Source: Gemmatimonadota bacterium (GTDB lineage Bacteria > Gemmatimonadota > Gemmatimonadetes > Gemmatimonadales > Gemmatimonadaceae). Taken from it: a DNA stretch of 64,000 bases. How positions within the stretch are numbered: position 1 is the first letter of the stretch; the number at the start of each line of letters is the position of its first letter. Shown here in pieces: positions 45,020 to 55,605 of this stretch. Under the pieces are notes generated by a model. It was not told the DNA's origin and ran no database searches. It saw nothing but the letters and a program-made list of their open reading frames with translations. A program made the translations under genes and the position numbers. The stretch spans positions 186,001 through 250,000 of the forward strand of contig DAHUXM010000034.1 in assembly GCA_027307165.1 (NCBI GenBank). Direction: 5' to 3'.

Positions 45020-47011
45020 ATGGTGTCGCATCATGAAGGCGGCAAGAAGAAGGCCACCCGGGCGAACTCTCAATCAGACGAATTCTTGCTAGAGCTAACG
45101 CTTCCCGACGGTTCCGTAAGATCCGTCCCCGAAGGTACGCTGCCGTCAGAGGTAGTGGGATCCATTGGCGACCGCCTGCTACGTGCCGCAATCGCGGTTT
45201 CTGTGAACGGCGAGATCCAGGACCTGATGACGCCGCTCCGCAAGAGCGGGGCGTTCCGCGTGCTCACCGAGCGCGATCCGGAGGCCCTGCCTGTTCTGCG
45301 TCACTCGGCCGCGCACCTTCTTGCGACTGCCGTCCGGCGGGTCCGTCCGGATGCGCAGATCGGCTTCGGTCCATCGATCGAGGACGGGTTCTACTACGAC
45401 TTCGGCGTCGACCATCCATTCACTCCCGAAGATCTCGAAGCGTTCGAAAAGCAGATGCGCAAAATCGCATCCGAAAAATACCCCTTCGTCCGCGCAGAGC
45501 TCGATCGTGTGGCGGCCGAACGAGTGTTCCAAGGTGATCCGTTAAAACTCGAACGACTGTCCGAATTGCCCGACGGCGAGGTGATTTCCACCTATACCGA
45601 CGGCCCTTTCACGGATTTGTGTCGAGGGCCGCATGTCCAGGACACGTCCTACCTGAAGCACTTCCAGTTGATGAGTACGGCGGGCGCGTACTGGCGCGGA
45701 GACGAAAAGCGCCAGATGCTCCAGCGCATCTATGGAACAGCCTGGTTCCGCAAGGAAGACCTGGACGCCTACCTCTATCGCATCGAGGAGGCGAAGCGGC
45801 GCGACCATCGCAGGCTGGGCAAGGAGCTGGACCTGTTCCAGTTCCACCCCATCGCGCCTGGCGCTGCATTCTGGACCAATCGCGGAACGATCATCTATAA
45901 CGGCCTCGTTGACTTCATGCGCGGCAAGCTGCGCGTGGCCGGATACGACGAAGTGAAGACGCCGCTGCTGTATCACAAGACGTTGTGGGAGCAGTCGGGG
46001 CACTGGGGCAAGTACAAGGAGAACATGTTCCTCGTCCTCGACAACGAGACGGGCGAGCACGACTTCTCGCTCAAGCCGATGAACTGCCCGTCGCATCACG
46101 TGCTGTACGGGAGCAGGAAGCACAGCTATCGCGAGCTTCCCGTTCGCTACGCGACGCAGGACGTGCTGCACCGCAACGAGATCTCCGGCGCGCTGTCGGG
46201 ACTCACGCGCGTACGTCAGTTCCAGCAGGACGATGCGCACATCTATCTCGCCGAATCGCAGATCACGGATGAGGTTAAGAGTCTGGTCGAGATGGTCAAC
46301 GATTGCTACGGAGCGTTCGGGCTCAGCTATACGGCGAAGTTCGCGACGCGGCCCGGCCCCGAGTTTCGTGTAGGCACGGACGAGATGTGGGATCGCGCCG
46401 AGGAGTCGTTGCGCGCCGCGTTGATCAACACGGGACTACCGTATGAGCTCAAGGAAGGCGACGGCGCATTCTACGGTCCCAAGATCGACTTCGACGTAAC
46501 CGATTCCATCGGTCGTCAGTGGCAGCTCGGCACGATTCAGCTCGATTACGCGAACCCCGAGCGGTTCGATCTGAGTTACACGGGTGAGGACAACCAGCCG
46601 CACCGGCCGGTCATCATTCACCGTGCCATTCTGGGATCGTTCGAGCGTTTCATTGCGATTCTGATCGAGCACTTCGCGGGCGCGTTCCCGCTCTGGCTAG
46701 CGCCGGAGCAGGTGCGCATAGTCCCGATTTCCGACGCGCAGTTCGAGGCTGCGCGCGCGGTACGGGACGCGCTGGTCGAGGCCGGCGTGCGCGCGCATCT
46801 GGATGACCGCAACCAGACCCTGAACTACAGGATCCGCGAGGCTGAAACGCTCAAGATCCCCTACATGGCGGTTGTCGGAGGTCGGGAAGCCGAGCAGGGG
46901 AGCGTTGCCGTACGAACACGCGGCGCGGGGAGCAAGCAGGAAGTCACTCCGCTGGCTGACTTTGTAAGGCGCGTGCAATCCGAGATCGCTTCACGGTCGC
47001 TCACGCCGTGA
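45020..47011 (+). CDS. thrS: Threonyl-tRNA synthetase
   Basis: This 663-residue class II synthetase has the N-terminal TGS domain (LPDGSVRSVPEGTLP), the editing domain with HSAAHLLA and the TDLCRGPHV loop. The catalytic core includes FWTNRGT, MNCPSHH and the RTRGAGS tail; the zinc Cys is in MNCP. The ATG at 45020 adds about 20 Lys/Asn-rich residues ahead of the TGS domain, so the true start may be the later TTG near 45086. Divergent from the BON-domain gene. Confidence 0.95.
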   Translation: MVSHHEGGKKKATRANSQSDEFLLELTLPDGSVRSVPEGTLPSEVVGSIGDRLLRAAIAVSVNGEIQDLMTPLRKSGAFRVLTERDPEALPVLRHSAAHLLATAVRRVRPDAQIGFGPSIEDGFYYDFGVDHPFTPEDLEAFEKQMRKIASEKYPFVRAELDRVAAERVFQGDPLKLERLSELPDGEVISTYTDGPFTDLCRGPHVQDTSYLKHFQLMSTAGAYWRGDEKRQMLQRIYGTAWFRKEDLDAYLYRIEEAKRRDHRRLGKELDLFQFHPIAPGAAFWTNRGTIIYNGLVDFMRGKLRVAGYDEVKTPLLYHKTLWEQSGHWGKYKENMFLVLDNETGEHDFSLKPMNCPSHHVLYGSRKHSYRELPVRYATQDVLHRNEISGALSGLTRVRQFQQDDAHIYLAESQITDEVKSLVEMVNDCYGAFGLSYTAKFATRPGPEFRVGTDEMWDRAEESLRAALINTGLPYELKEGDGAFYGPKIDFDVTDSIGRQWQLGTIQLDYANPERFDLSYTGEDNQPHRPVIIHRAILGSFERFIAILIEHFAGAFPLWLAPEQVRIVPISDAQFEAARAVRDALVEAGVRAHLDDRNQTLNYRIREAETLKIPYMAVVGGREAEQGSVAVRTRGAGSKQEVTPLADFVRRVQSEIASRSLTP

Positions 47012-47081
47012 TTTTGCGCGTTCGCGGCGTTGGCGGGCGTTGTGGGGGAAAATTCGGAGCGTTCCGATTAGCTTTCCACCC

Positions 47082-48290
47082 ATGTCAGACCTCAGCCGCC
47101 AACCAGTAATCGTATCGGCCGCCAGGACGCCTATCGGGCGTTACCTGGGCGGCCTTGCACCACTTTCAGCCACGGAACTCGGCGCGATCGCCATACGTGC
47201 CGCCCTTTCCCGAGCGGGCGTTTCACCCGCGGACGTCGGGAACGTGATCATGGGCAACGTCCTTCAAGCCGGAGTCGGTCAGGCGCCGGCGCGACAGGCA
47301 GCGCTCAAGGCGGGGCTCCCCGGAACCGTATCGGCCCTCACCGTCAACAAGGTATGTGGATCGGGCCTCGAGGCGGTGATGCTCGCGGCTGCGTCGATCA
47401 AGGCCGGCGACGAGCAGGTCGTCGTTGCGGGCGGAATGGAGTCGATGTCCAACACGCCTTACTACGTGAGCGGATACCGCGGCGGTGTGAAGTTCGGCGA
47501 TCAGACGATGGTCGATGGATTGATAAAGGATGGTCTGTGGTGCTCGTTCTGCGATGTGCACATGGGCAGCCACGCGGATTACACCGCGCGCAAGGCAAAC
47601 GCGACGCGCGAGGATCAGGACGTGTTCGCGGCGCTGTCGCACTCCAAGGCGGTTGCTGCGATCGAGGCCGGAAAGTTCAAGGCCGAAATCGTTCCTGTCG
47701 AGATCGCGGGGCGAAAGGGAACCACGACCATCGATACGGACGAGGGTCCACGCAAGGACACCACTGTCGAATCACTCGCGAAGCTGCGTCCTGCATTTCC
47801 CGGCAAGGACAGGAGCCAAGAGCTGACGGTGACTGCGGGTAACGCGTCGACGCTGAACGATGGTGCCGCCGCGGTGGTCGTCGTGAGCGAGCAGTTCGCG
47901 ATCGATCACAAGCTGGAGATCCTCGCACGCATCACGGGTTACGCGACCGGCGGTGGCGAGCCGCAGGATCTATTCTTCGCGCCGATCGTCGCTGTCGAGA
48001 AGCTGATGGCGAAGACGGGTGCGAAGATCGGTGATTACGATCTGATCGAAGCGAACGAGGCGTTCGCATCCCAGTCGATCGCGGACGCTCGCGGGCTTGC
48101 CTGGGACACCGCTCGCGTCAATGTGAACGGCGGCGCCATTGCACTGGGCCATCCTCTCGGTGCGAGCGGCGCGCGAATTCTCACGACGCTTCTCTACGCT
48201 CTCAAGGATCGTGGCAACCGAACTGGGCTCGCGACGTTATGCCTCGGCGGTGGGAACGCCGTTGCAATGAGCGTAGAGCGGCCGAGCTGA
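47082..48290 (+). CDS. Acetyl-CoA C-acyltransferase (thiolase)
   Basis: The ATG at 47082 gives 402 residues; the frame from 47040 adds 14 unsupported residues. Active-site parts are Cys92 (NKVCGSG), the [13 protein letters not shown] histidine loop and the second Cys in [11 protein letters not shown]. It condenses or cleaves acetoacetyl-CoA or longer 3-ketoacyl-CoA. With the dehydrogenases at 49-51 kb it forms a short-chain acyl-CoA pathway. Confidence 0.93.
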   Translation: MSDLSRQPVIVSAARTPIGRYLGGLAPLSATELGAIAIRAALSRAGVSPADVGNVIMGNVLQAGVGQAPARQAALKAGLPGTVSALTVNKVCGSGLEAVMLAAASIKAGDEQVVVAGGMESMSNTPYYVSGYRGGVKFGDQTMVDGLIKDGLWCSFCDVHMGSHADYTARKANATREDQDVFAALSHSKAVAAIEAGKFKAEIVPVEIAGRKGTTTIDTDEGPRKDTTVESLAKLRPAFPGKDRSQELTVTAGNASTLNDGAAAVVVVSEQFAIDHKLEILARITGYATGGGEPQDLFFAPIVAVEKLMAKTGAKIGDYDLIEANEAFASQSIADARGLAWDTARVNVNGGAIALGHPLGASGARILTTLLYALKDRGNRTGLATLCLGGGNAVAMSVERPS

Positions 48291-49175
48291 TTGTTGGACG
48301 CGCGATCTCTCGTATTTGCTTCTCAGTCAGAACGAAAGCTTCGCGCTCCGTGGCGCATTCTCATCTTCCTGATCGTGTGGGTCGCGGTGACGCTGGTCGC
48401 CGCGGCACTCGCACAGGGATTACAGGCAGCCGCGTTCGCGAGCGTGCGCACGATCCTGTATTACTGGATCGATTTTCTGGCGATTCTCGTCGCAACGTTC
48501 GTATCGCTGCGGTGGGTGGATGGTGCCGACTGGAATTTCGTGCGGTTCGGTCGTTCGTCGTCCCAGCCGGCGTTGCTGACCAGTGGTTTTCTCATGGGAA
48601 TGATTGCGATCGGCGCTCCGTGTGTCGTGCTGCTCGCCATGCACGAGCTGCGCATCGTTCCAGCTCCCGAAGGGAATTGGGCCGTCGCAGCGGCGCAGAT
48701 GGCGCTCTTTCTCCTTCCTGCCGCTGCGGCGGAAGAGCTGTTGATGCGTGGCTACATATTCGCGGTCTTGCGCGAGACGGTGGGATGGAAAACGACGCTC
48801 GTTGCGACGAGTATTGCATTCGGACTGTTACATCTTCGCAATCCCGGTGCAGATCCCGAGTCGATCACAGCAGTGATCATCGCGGGATTTTTTCTTGGTA
48901 CGATACTGCTGGTCACGGAGAGCCTGTACGCCGCATGGATGGCGCACTTCGCGTGGAACCTTACCATGGCTGCGGGTCTTCACACCGCCGTGAGCGGTCT
49001 GGGCGTGACTGCGCCGAACTATCACGTGATAGACAACGGCCCGGACTGGCTCACCGGAGGATCATGGGGGCCGGAAGGCGGGGTGGCGGCCGCATTGGGG
49101 ATGTTTGTATTTCTGTTCTACCTGCACGGACGGTATCGCGAGCGCTTGCAGAGTGAAGCGCTTCAGAATCGATAA
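48291..49175 (+). CDS. CPBP-family intramembrane metalloprotease
   Basis: The TTG at 48291 directly follows the thiolase stop; a second TTG is the next codon. The 294-residue protein has EELLMRG (Glu148, Glu149, Arg153), GLLHLRNPG and AHFAWNL, the CPBP motifs, and about eight membrane segments. It sits inside the acyl-CoA gene row, but any link to that pathway is unclear. It is a distant paralogue of the protein at 31578. Confidence 0.87.
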   Translation: MLDARSLVFASQSERKLRAPWRILIFLIVWVAVTLVAAALAQGLQAAAFASVRTILYYWIDFLAILVATFVSLRWVDGADWNFVRFGRSSSQPALLTSGFLMGMIAIGAPCVVLLAMHELRIVPAPEGNWAVAAAQMALFLLPAAAAEELLMRGYIFAVLRETVGWKTTLVATSIAFGLLHLRNPGADPESITAVIIAGFFLGTILLVTESLYAAWMAHFAWNLTMAAGLHTAVSGLGVTAPNYHVIDNGPDWLTGGSWGPEGGVAAALGMFVFLFYLHGRYRERLQSEALQNR

Positions 49176-49181
49176 AATGCA

Positions 49182-49204
49182 TCCCCGCGTTCGCGGGAAT
49201 GACG
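49182..49204. repeat. Single arm of the 102-bp repeat
   Basis: CCCCGCGTTCGCGGGAATGAC matches one arm and outer end of the element, with T for A/T variation in the loop. No second arm is present in the 59-base gap. Confidence 0.55.
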
Positions 49205-49234
49205 ATCGGATCGAACTGCTAGAGGATCATGTAA

Positions 49235-50083
49235 ATGAGTGAGAAGATCGCCGTAATCGGCGCTGGTCAGATGGGCAACGGGATCGCGCACGTCTTCGCC
49301 GCGGCCTCGTTCCCCGTCACAATGATCGACGTGGCGCAGAGCGCGCTCGATCGTGGAAGAGCGACGATCGAGAAGAATCTCGACCGCCAGCTGAAGAAGG
49401 GAACCATCGATCAGGCCGCGAAGGATGCGACGTTGTCGAATGTCACGCTCGCGACCGACCTCGCCGCTGCGAGTGACGCGTCGCTGATTGTGGAGGCGGC
49501 GACGGAGAATGTCGCGCTCAAGTACAAGATCTTCACCGATCTCGACAAGCTCGCAAAACCAGACGCAATTCTCGCGACCAACACGAGCTCAATCTCCATA
49601 ACGGAGATCGCGGCGAAGACCGGGCGTCCGGAGAAGGTCGTCGGGATGCACTTCATGAATCCGGTCCCGGTGATGAAGCTGGTCGAGATCATTCGCGGTC
49701 TGGCGACGTCGGACGAGACCACGGCGAAGGTCGTTGCACTTGCCAGCGCGCTCGGCAAGACGCCGGTAGAGGTGAGCGATTATCCCGGCTTTGTCGCGAA
49801 TCGCATCCTCATGCCCATGATCAACGAAGCAGTGTATTGCGTGATGGAGGGTGTGGGCACGCCCGAAGCTATCGACACGGTGATGCAACTCGGAATGAAC
49901 CATCCCATGGGCCCGCTCACTCTCGCTGACTTCATAGGACTCGACACTTGTGTCGCGATCCTGGAGGTCATGCACGACGGACTTGGCGATCCAAAGTATC
50001 GCCCCTGTCCTCTCCTGAAGAAGTACGTCGCGGCCGGCTGGCTGGGACGCAAGACAGGACGCGGATTCTACAAGTATGCTTGA
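49235..50083 (+). CDS. 3-hydroxybutyryl-CoA dehydrogenase
   Basis: This 282-residue protein has the NAD-binding [10 protein letters not shown] (9-18), [11 protein letters not shown] and the [17 protein letters not shown] catalytic-His segment, with [14 protein letters not shown] later. It oxidises 3-hydroxyacyl-CoA to 3-ketoacyl-CoA with NAD. Its 3' end overlaps the acyl-CoA dehydrogenase gene by 8 bases. Confidence 0.95.
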   Translation: MSEKIAVIGAGQMGNGIAHVFAAASFPVTMIDVAQSALDRGRATIEKNLDRQLKKGTIDQAAKDATLSNVTLATDLAAASDASLIVEAATENVALKYKIFTDLDKLAKPDAILATNTSSISITEIAAKTGRPEKVVGMHFMNPVPVMKLVEIIRGLATSDETTAKVVALASALGKTPVEVSDYPGFVANRILMPMINEAVYCVMEGVGTPEAIDTVMQLGMNHPMGPLTLADFIGLDTCVAILEVMHDGLGDPKYRPCPLLKKYVAAGWLGRKTGRGFYKYA

Positions 50084-51233
50084 TCTCTTTCCGCTGACCG
50101 AAGAACAGCGCGAGATACAGCGCGTAGCGCGCGACTTCGCCGCAGCGGAGATCGTCCCGTACTCGAAACAGTGGGACGCCGATTCGTACTTCGAGCCGAC
50201 GCTGGTCAAAAAGCTGGGTGATCTCGGATTCCTCGGCATGTTGACCGCCGAGGAATACGATGGACTCGCGCTCGATACGGTTACATATCTCGTGGCACTC
50301 GAAGAGATCGCTGCTGCGGACGCATCGGTCGCGGTAATGATGAGCGTTCACAACTCACTTCCCACGCAGATGCTGTCGAGTTTCGGGAGTGAGGAGCAGA
50401 AGCAGCGATTCCTCAAGCCGATGGCGCGCGGCGAGCTGCTCGGCGCATTCGCACTTTCGGAGCCGGAGGCGGGGTCGGATGCGGCGGCACTTTCCGCTCA
50501 AGCCGTTCGCGACGGCGATGAGTGGGTTCTGAACGGAACCAAGGCGTGGGTCACGAGCGGGCCATATGCCGGCGTGATTCTGGTTCAGGCGCGCACGGAC
50601 ACGGCCGACAACCGGAAAGGCGGCCGCGGAATCGGGGCATTCATCGTGACGCCTGACATGCCTGGGTTTCACGTGGGCAAGAAGGAAGACAAGATGGGTC
50701 TCCGCGCCTCGCCGACCGTCCAGCTCGTTCTGGACGGACTGCGCGTCCCGAGCGCGAATCTGCTCGGCGATCCATCGATGGGCTACGTTTACGCAATGCG
50801 CTCGCTCAACGCAGGACGACTCGGAATCGCGGCCCAGGCACTCGGGATAGCACGTGCAGCGTTCGAAGCTGCAGTTGCGTACGCGTCCGAGCGCCGGCAG
50901 TTCGGTGAGCCCATCAAGGACTTTCAGGCAATCCAGTTCAAGTTGTCCAACATGGCGACGCGCATCTCGGCAGCGCGCGCGCTACTCTACGCGGCTGCGC
51001 GCGCCAAGGATGCGAATGCATCGAGCGCAAAGCAGGCTGCGTCAATGGCCAAGCTCTTCGCGAGCGAAACGGCCATGTGGGTCACCACCGAGGCAGTTCA
51101 GGTCTTTGGCGGTTATGGTTACGTCAAGGACTATCCGGTGGAAAAGCTGTTCCGCGACGCGAAGATCACGGAGATCTACGAAGGCACGTCGGAAATTCAA
51201 CGCATCGTCATAGCACGGGAGCTTTACGCATGA
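50076..51233 (+). CDS. Acyl-CoA dehydrogenase, short-chain type
   Basis: This 385-residue flavoprotein has [13 protein letters not shown], the WVTSGPYA loop, [18 protein letters not shown], and the catalytic Glu in [17 protein letters not shown], where butyryl-CoA-type enzymes have it. It makes enoyl-CoA and passes electrons to ETF. The stop overlaps the leucine dehydrogenase ATG (ATGA), hinting at branched-chain acyl-CoA substrates. Confidence 0.95.
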   Translation: MLDLFPLTEEQREIQRVARDFAAAEIVPYSKQWDADSYFEPTLVKKLGDLGFLGMLTAEEYDGLALDTVTYLVALEEIAAADASVAVMMSVHNSLPTQMLSSFGSEEQKQRFLKPMARGELLGAFALSEPEAGSDAAALSAQAVRDGDEWVLNGTKAWVTSGPYAGVILVQARTDTADNRKGGRGIGAFIVTPDMPGFHVGKKEDKMGLRASPTVQLVLDGLRVPSANLLGDPSMGYVYAMRSLNAGRLGIAAQALGIARAAFEAAVAYASERRQFGEPIKDFQAIQFKLSNMATRISAARALLYAAARAKDANASSAKQAASMAKLFASETAMWVTTEAVQVFGGYGYVKDYPVEKLFRDAKITEIYEGTSEIQRIVIARELYA

Positions 51234-52303
51234 AGCTGTTCGAAACAATCGCTGAAATGGGCCACGAGCAGTTAGTCGTGTGCTCGGATCCGTCGTCCGG
51301 ATATCGCGGGATCATCGCGATCCACAACACGACGCTGGGCCCCGCACTCGGTGGCACTCGCTTCTGGAGCTATGCGAGTGACGAGGAGGCGATAACTGAT
51401 GCGCTGCGCCTCGCGCGCGGCATGACCTACAAGAACGCCGTTGCCGGCCTCAATCTGGGCGGGGGCAAGTCGGTCATCATCGGTGACAATCGCACCTCGC
51501 GACGCGAGATGATCTTCCGTGCACACGGACGGTTCGTCGAGAGCCTCGGCGGCCGTTACGTGACCGCCGAAGACGTTGGCACGAGCACGTCCGACATGGA
51601 CTTCGTCCACATGGAGACGGACTACGTCGCTGGTCTGGCTGGCAAGTCGGGCGACCCATCACCCGTTACAGCACACGGCGTATTTCGCGCAATTCAGGCG
51701 TCCGCGATGTACCGCTGGGATTCGGACGACCTGGAGGGGAAGACGGTCAGCATTCAGGGTTGCGGCAACGTCGGCCGTCACCTCGCGAAGGCTCTGGACA
51801 AGGCGGGCGCGAAGGTGATCGTGTCCGACATCGATCCGGATCGTGTGGCATGGGTGTTGGCTGAGACCAACGCAACCGCAGTCGAAGGTGATGCGATTTA
51901 TTCGGTCGAGGCAGACATCTTCGCACCCTGCGCACTCGGCGGAATCATCAACGATGCGACCATTCCCAAGCTCAAGGTCGAGATCGTTTCCGGAGCAGCC
52001 AACAATCAGCTGCTGGAAGAGCGTCACGGCGACATGCTGCAGGAGCGGGGCATTCTGTACGCGCCCGACTACGTTGCGAACGCGGGCGGCGTGATCAACG
52101 TGTACAGCGAGCTGGCCGGTTGGGACGCGAAGCGCTCCTTCCGCAAGGCCGACGAGATCTATGACACCATACTCGGCGTCTTCGAGATCGCCCGTACGGA
52201 TGGGATCCCGACGTATCGCGCAGCCGACAGGCTCGCCGAGCGGCGGCTACAGGCTGTAAATTCAATGATGCGCACGTGGCCGCAGTGGCCTCGCAAGTCG
52301 TGA
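51230..52303 (+). CDS. Leucine dehydrogenase (Glu/Leu/Phe/Val family)
   Basis: The ATG at 51230 gives 357 residues; the upstream frame from 51077 overlaps the acyl-CoA dehydrogenase and is not real. GGTRFW, GMTYKNA (Lys68) and LNLGGGKSVI (Lys80) form the substrate site, and IQGCGNVGRHLA the NAD fold. It deaminates branched-chain amino acids to 2-keto acids. Overlap with the acyl-CoA dehydrogenase supports a Val/Leu/Ile degradation unit. Confidence 0.92.
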   Translation: MKLFETIAEMGHEQLVVCSDPSSGYRGIIAIHNTTLGPALGGTRFWSYASDEEAITDALRLARGMTYKNAVAGLNLGGGKSVIIGDNRTSRREMIFRAHGRFVESLGGRYVTAEDVGTSTSDMDFVHMETDYVAGLAGKSGDPSPVTAHGVFRAIQASAMYRWDSDDLEGKTVSIQGCGNVGRHLAKALDKAGAKVIVSDIDPDRVAWVLAETNATAVEGDAIYSVEADIFAPCALGGIINDATIPKLKVEIVSGAANNQLLEERHGDMLQERGILYAPDYVANAGGVINVYSELAGWDAKRSFRKADEIYDTILGVFEIARTDGIPTYRAADRLAERRLQAVNSMMRTWPQWPRKS

Positions 52304-52414
52304 AGTCGTAAGGTAGGTCGGTTTGGTTCGATATTCTCGTCTGCCAGCGTGGATCACCCGGTCCGCGCTGGCACGGCGAGCTGTTCCGTCCGTTTTCCAG
52401 AGGGTGTAGTTGAG

Positions 52415-53707
52415 ATGAGCGTATCCACCATGCCGGCAACCGGCGAGCTGAGTGCGGTCTGGGACGTCGATCCGGACATCGCACGTCTGATCATCGAAGA
52501 GACCGAGCGCCAGCGCCACGGTCTCGAGCTCATTGCGAGCGAGAACTTTGTTTCGCTCGCAGTCCTGCAGGCAATGGGAACTCCGCTTACCAACAAGTAT
52601 GCAGAAGGACTTCCCGGCAAGCGCTACTACGGTGGCTGCGAAGTGGTGGATCGCGTCGAGCAGATCGCGATCGACCGCGCGAAGAAGCTGTTCGACGCCG
52701 AGCACGCGAACGTTCAGCCGCACTCGGGTGCACAGGCGAACGCCGCGGTGTATCTCGCCTTCCTCAAGCCGGGCGACCTTGTGCTGGGCCTGGATCTGTC
52801 GCAGGGCGGGCATCTCACCCACGGATCGCCCGTCAATTTCTCGGGTCTGTTGTACAACGCGATTCACTATGGTGTGAACGACGCCGGTTACATCGATTAC
52901 GACATGCTTCGCTCGATTGCGCGCGAGCGCCGTCCGAAGATGATCATCGCTGGTGCGAGCGCGTACGCACGTACGATCGATTTCGCCGCATTCGCCGACA
53001 TCGCGCAGGAGATCGGGGCGAAGCTGTTCGTCGACATGGCGCACATTGCCGGGCTCGTTGCAACGGGACTGCATCCGTCGCCGATTCCATACGCGGACGC
53101 CGTCACTACGACGACGCACAAGACACTGCGTGGTCCGCGCGGAGGTCTCATCCTGTGCAAGGCGGAGCACGCGAAGGCGATCGACAAGGCGATGTTCCCG
53201 GGAACGCAGGGTGGCCCGCTCGAACACGTCATAGCGGCCAAGGCAGTTGCGCTCAAGGAAGCTCTGGATCCTTCATTCGGGACGTACTGCGCTCAGATCA
53301 TCGCGAATGCGCAGACGCTTGCCGGCGCGCTCGCGGATCGCGGGATGGACATCGTGTCCGGCGGCACGGACACGCACCTCATGCTGGTCGATCTGCGCAA
53401 TCGCGGGCTGACCGGCAAGGTGCTGGAGCAGGCGCTGGACCGCGCCGCGATCACAGTCAACAAGAACACCGTTCCGAAGGAAACGCAGTCGCCGTTCGTG
53501 ACGAGCGGAATCCGGATCGGAACGCCAGCGGTCACGACGCGCGGAATGCGCGAGGCCGAGATGCGGCAGATTGCAGGGCTGATCGATCGCGTTGCGAAGG
53601 CGCCGGAAGATGCCGCGGTGTCGAGCGAAGTTCGGGCCGAAGTGCGCGCGCTCACGGATCGCTTCCCGTTGTATCCCGGAAGCTTTGCCGAAAGGGATGA
53701 CGCCTGA
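52415..53707 (+). CDS. glyA: Serine hydroxymethyltransferase
   Basis: The ATG at 52415 gives 430 residues; earlier frames lack family sequence. [21 protein letters not shown] and PLP-binding K236 in [14 protein letters not shown] are all present. It interconverts serine and glycine, charging THF with a one-carbon unit used by purN and purH. Its stop overlaps the next ATG. Confidence 0.96.
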   Translation: MSVSTMPATGELSAVWDVDPDIARLIIEETERQRHGLELIASENFVSLAVLQAMGTPLTNKYAEGLPGKRYYGGCEVVDRVEQIAIDRAKKLFDAEHANVQPHSGAQANAAVYLAFLKPGDLVLGLDLSQGGHLTHGSPVNFSGLLYNAIHYGVNDAGYIDYDMLRSIARERRPKMIIAGASAYARTIDFAAFADIAQEIGAKLFVDMAHIAGLVATGLHPSPIPYADAVTTTTHKTLRGPRGGLILCKAEHAKAIDKAMFPGTQGGPLEHVIAAKAVALKEALDPSFGTYCAQIIANAQTLAGALADRGMDIVSGGTDTHLMLVDLRNRGLTGKVLEQALDRAAITVNKNTVPKETQSPFVTSGIRIGTPAVTTRGMREAEMRQIAGLIDRVAKAPEDAAVSSEVRAEVRALTDRFPLYPGSFAERDDA

Positions 53708-54093
53708 TGGCGGATCTCGCGTTTCGCGATGGCGTGATGGAGCAGATTCGGCAACGCGAGTCGAGGTATGAGGAAGGCGCATATCTGTTCGTGCTCGCCG
53801 CGCTGGAATATTCTCAGGCGCAGTTGCAGGTACGGCGTCACATTACGGGAAGGGAGCTCGCCATTGCATGCCGCGATCTCGCGATCGACCGGTACGGAAT
53901 CATGGCACGTGTGGTGCTCGAGCGATGGGGGATGGCCTCTACGGACGACATTGGATCGGTCGTATTCACGTTGGTGGATCTGGGGTTTCTCGCGAGTCAG
54001 CCCACCGATACGCGCGACCAGTTCAGCGACGTGTACGATTTTGTCGAGGCCTTCGAGCGTCGCTATCCGTGGAACGGCAAGGCGCTCGTCTGA
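53707..54093 (+). CDS. Minf_1886-like conserved protein, unknown function
   Basis: This 128-residue protein resembles the Minf_1886/TIGR04138 family of Planctomycetes/Verrucomicrobia-type bacteria, with YEEGAYLFVLAALEY, ITGRELAIACRDLAIDRYG, ARVVLERWG and FSDVYDF. The ATG overlaps the glyA stop by one base. It has no membrane or signal segment. Function is unknown. Confidence 0.82.
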   Translation: MADLAFRDGVMEQIRQRESRYEEGAYLFVLAALEYSQAQLQVRRHITGRELAIACRDLAIDRYGIMARVVLERWGMASTDDIGSVVFTLVDLGFLASQPTDTRDQFSDVYDFVEAFERRYPWNGKALV

Positions 54094-54111
54094 CCCGCGC
54101 CCGACGAATCA

Positions 54112-55605
54112 ATGCCGGTCCGCGTCGTAGATGTTGAGGAATCGGTCGCTCTGGATGCGGCTGCAATAGCGGGAGGTATCCCGTCGCGTGCACTCATGCG
54201 CGCAGCTGCGTTCAATGCAGCATCCGTAATCTGCGCCAGATACCCCGATCAGTTGCGGCGAGGTGCAACGGTACTCACCGGTCCGGGCAACAACGGTGGC
54301 GACGGCTGGGCCCTCGCATCAGCGCTCGCTGCCGGTGGAGTGAAGGTGACCGTGCGTGAGGTGGCGCAGGCGCGAACGCCCGACGCGATTGCCGAACGCG
54401 CGCAGGCGAGCGGACTCGCCAGTACTGCTCCCCTCTCATGCGGCGTCCTGATCGACGCGATGCTGGGCACCGGCGGCTCCGGCGAGCTGCGCGGCGCAAT
54501 TCTGGACGCCGCACGCGATATTGCACGTGCCAGGGATAACGGGTCAACCGTGGTCGCACTCGACGTACCGACAGGCGTCAATGGGACGCACGGTGCGGAG
54601 AGCGACAGTGTCGTAGCTGACCTCACTATCAGCTTCGGCAGCTGCAAGCGGGGGACTCTCATTTCGCGCGCGGAGTGCGGTGAGATTGTCGTAGTCGACA
54701 TCGGTCTGGGTGCGTTGCCAGGAACTCTTCCGATGCTCGTCGACGCAGCGTTCGTGCACGACAACGTTCCGCGCATTGCGCCCGATGCACACAAGGGAAC
54801 ACGCAAGAGCGTCGCCGTGATTGCGGGCGGCGACAACATGGGTGGTGCCGCGATCATGGCTGCGACCGGTGCGCTCAGAAGCGGTGTCGGGCTTGTGCAG
54901 GTGAGCACTGCCGCCGGCAACGTGGCCTCGATGCACACTCGTGTCCCCGAAGCGCTGGTCGCGCCGCTCGCGAATGCATCGTCGACAATTCAGCATTGGG
55001 CCGATGCGGTGCTCATCGGTCCCGGGCTCGGCACTGACGATGGCACGCGGGACTTCATTCGCGGCGTTATGCGAGACTGGCGCGGCCCGGTTGTGGTCGA
55101 TGCCGGCGCGCTCAGCGCATATGCCGACGACCTCGACGCTCTGCGTGAAGTGTTGAGCGGACGACCAGCGATCATTACGCCGCACCCGGGCGAGCTGGCC
55201 CGCCTGACAGGCCGCGACGTGAAGTACGTGACGGACAATCGCTTCGACATCGGACTGGACGTATCAAGGAAAATTGATGCGATAGTTCTGCTCAAGGGGA
55301 CGCCGACGGTCGTGTCCAGTCCGGACGGCGCGCGTTACGTGATTGCAGCCGGAACGGCGGCGCTCGCGACGGGCGCCAGCGGCGACGCGCTCGGCGGTAT
55401 GGTCGTGACGTTGCTCGCTCAGGGATGTGCGCCGGCAATTGCTGCGGCGTGCGCTGCGTGGGTGCACGGGCGCGCCGCCGAGCTCACGCCGGGAGTGCGG
55501 GGCTATCGCCTGACGGATGTGCTGGACCATTTGCCGCTGGCCTGGCCGGCCGACAGCGCGCTGCCCCGGTATCCGGTTCTTGCGTCGCTGCCCGGGCTTT
55601 CGTGA
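54112..55605 (+). CDS. nnrD: Bifunctional NAD(P)H-hydrate epimerase / ADP-dependent dehydratase
   Basis: This 497-residue fusion has the N-terminal NnrE domain (GPGNNGGDGWALA, DAMLGTGGSGELRG) and the C-terminal NnrD kinase-like domain (PDAHKGTRKSVAVIAGGDNMGGAA, HPGELARLTG, GTAALATGASGDALGGMV). It repairs damaged NAD(P)H hydrates. Both halves look intact. The stop overlaps the thiL GTG (GTGA). Confidence 0.94.
   Translation: MPVRVVDVEESVALDAAAIAGGIPSRALMRAAAFNAASVICARYPDQLRRGATVLTGPGNNGGDGWALASALAAGGVKVTVREVAQARTPDAIAERAQASGLASTAPLSCGVLIDAMLGTGGSGELRGAILDAARDIARARDNGSTVVALDVPTGVNGTHGAESDSVVADLTISFGSCKRGTLISRAECGEIVVVDIGLGALPGTLPMLVDAAFVHDNVPRIAPDAHKGTRKSVAVIAGGDNMGGAAIMAATGALRSGVGLVQVSTAAGNVASMHTRVPEALVAPLANASSTIQHWADAVLIGPGLGTDDGTRDFIRGVMRDWRGPVVVDAGALSAYADDLDALREVLSGRPAIITPHPGELARLTGRDVKYVTDNRFDIGLDVSRKIDAIVLLKGTPTVVSSPDGARYVIAAGTAALATGASGDALGGMVVTLLAQGCAPAIAAACAAWVHGRAAELTPGVRGYRLTDVLDHLPLAWPADSALPRYPVLASLPGLS

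Noticed and set aside
55425-55601. Longer N-terminus for ThiL
   Set aside because: It lies inside nnrD in another frame; the GTGA overlap at 55602 gives the normal ThiL length.
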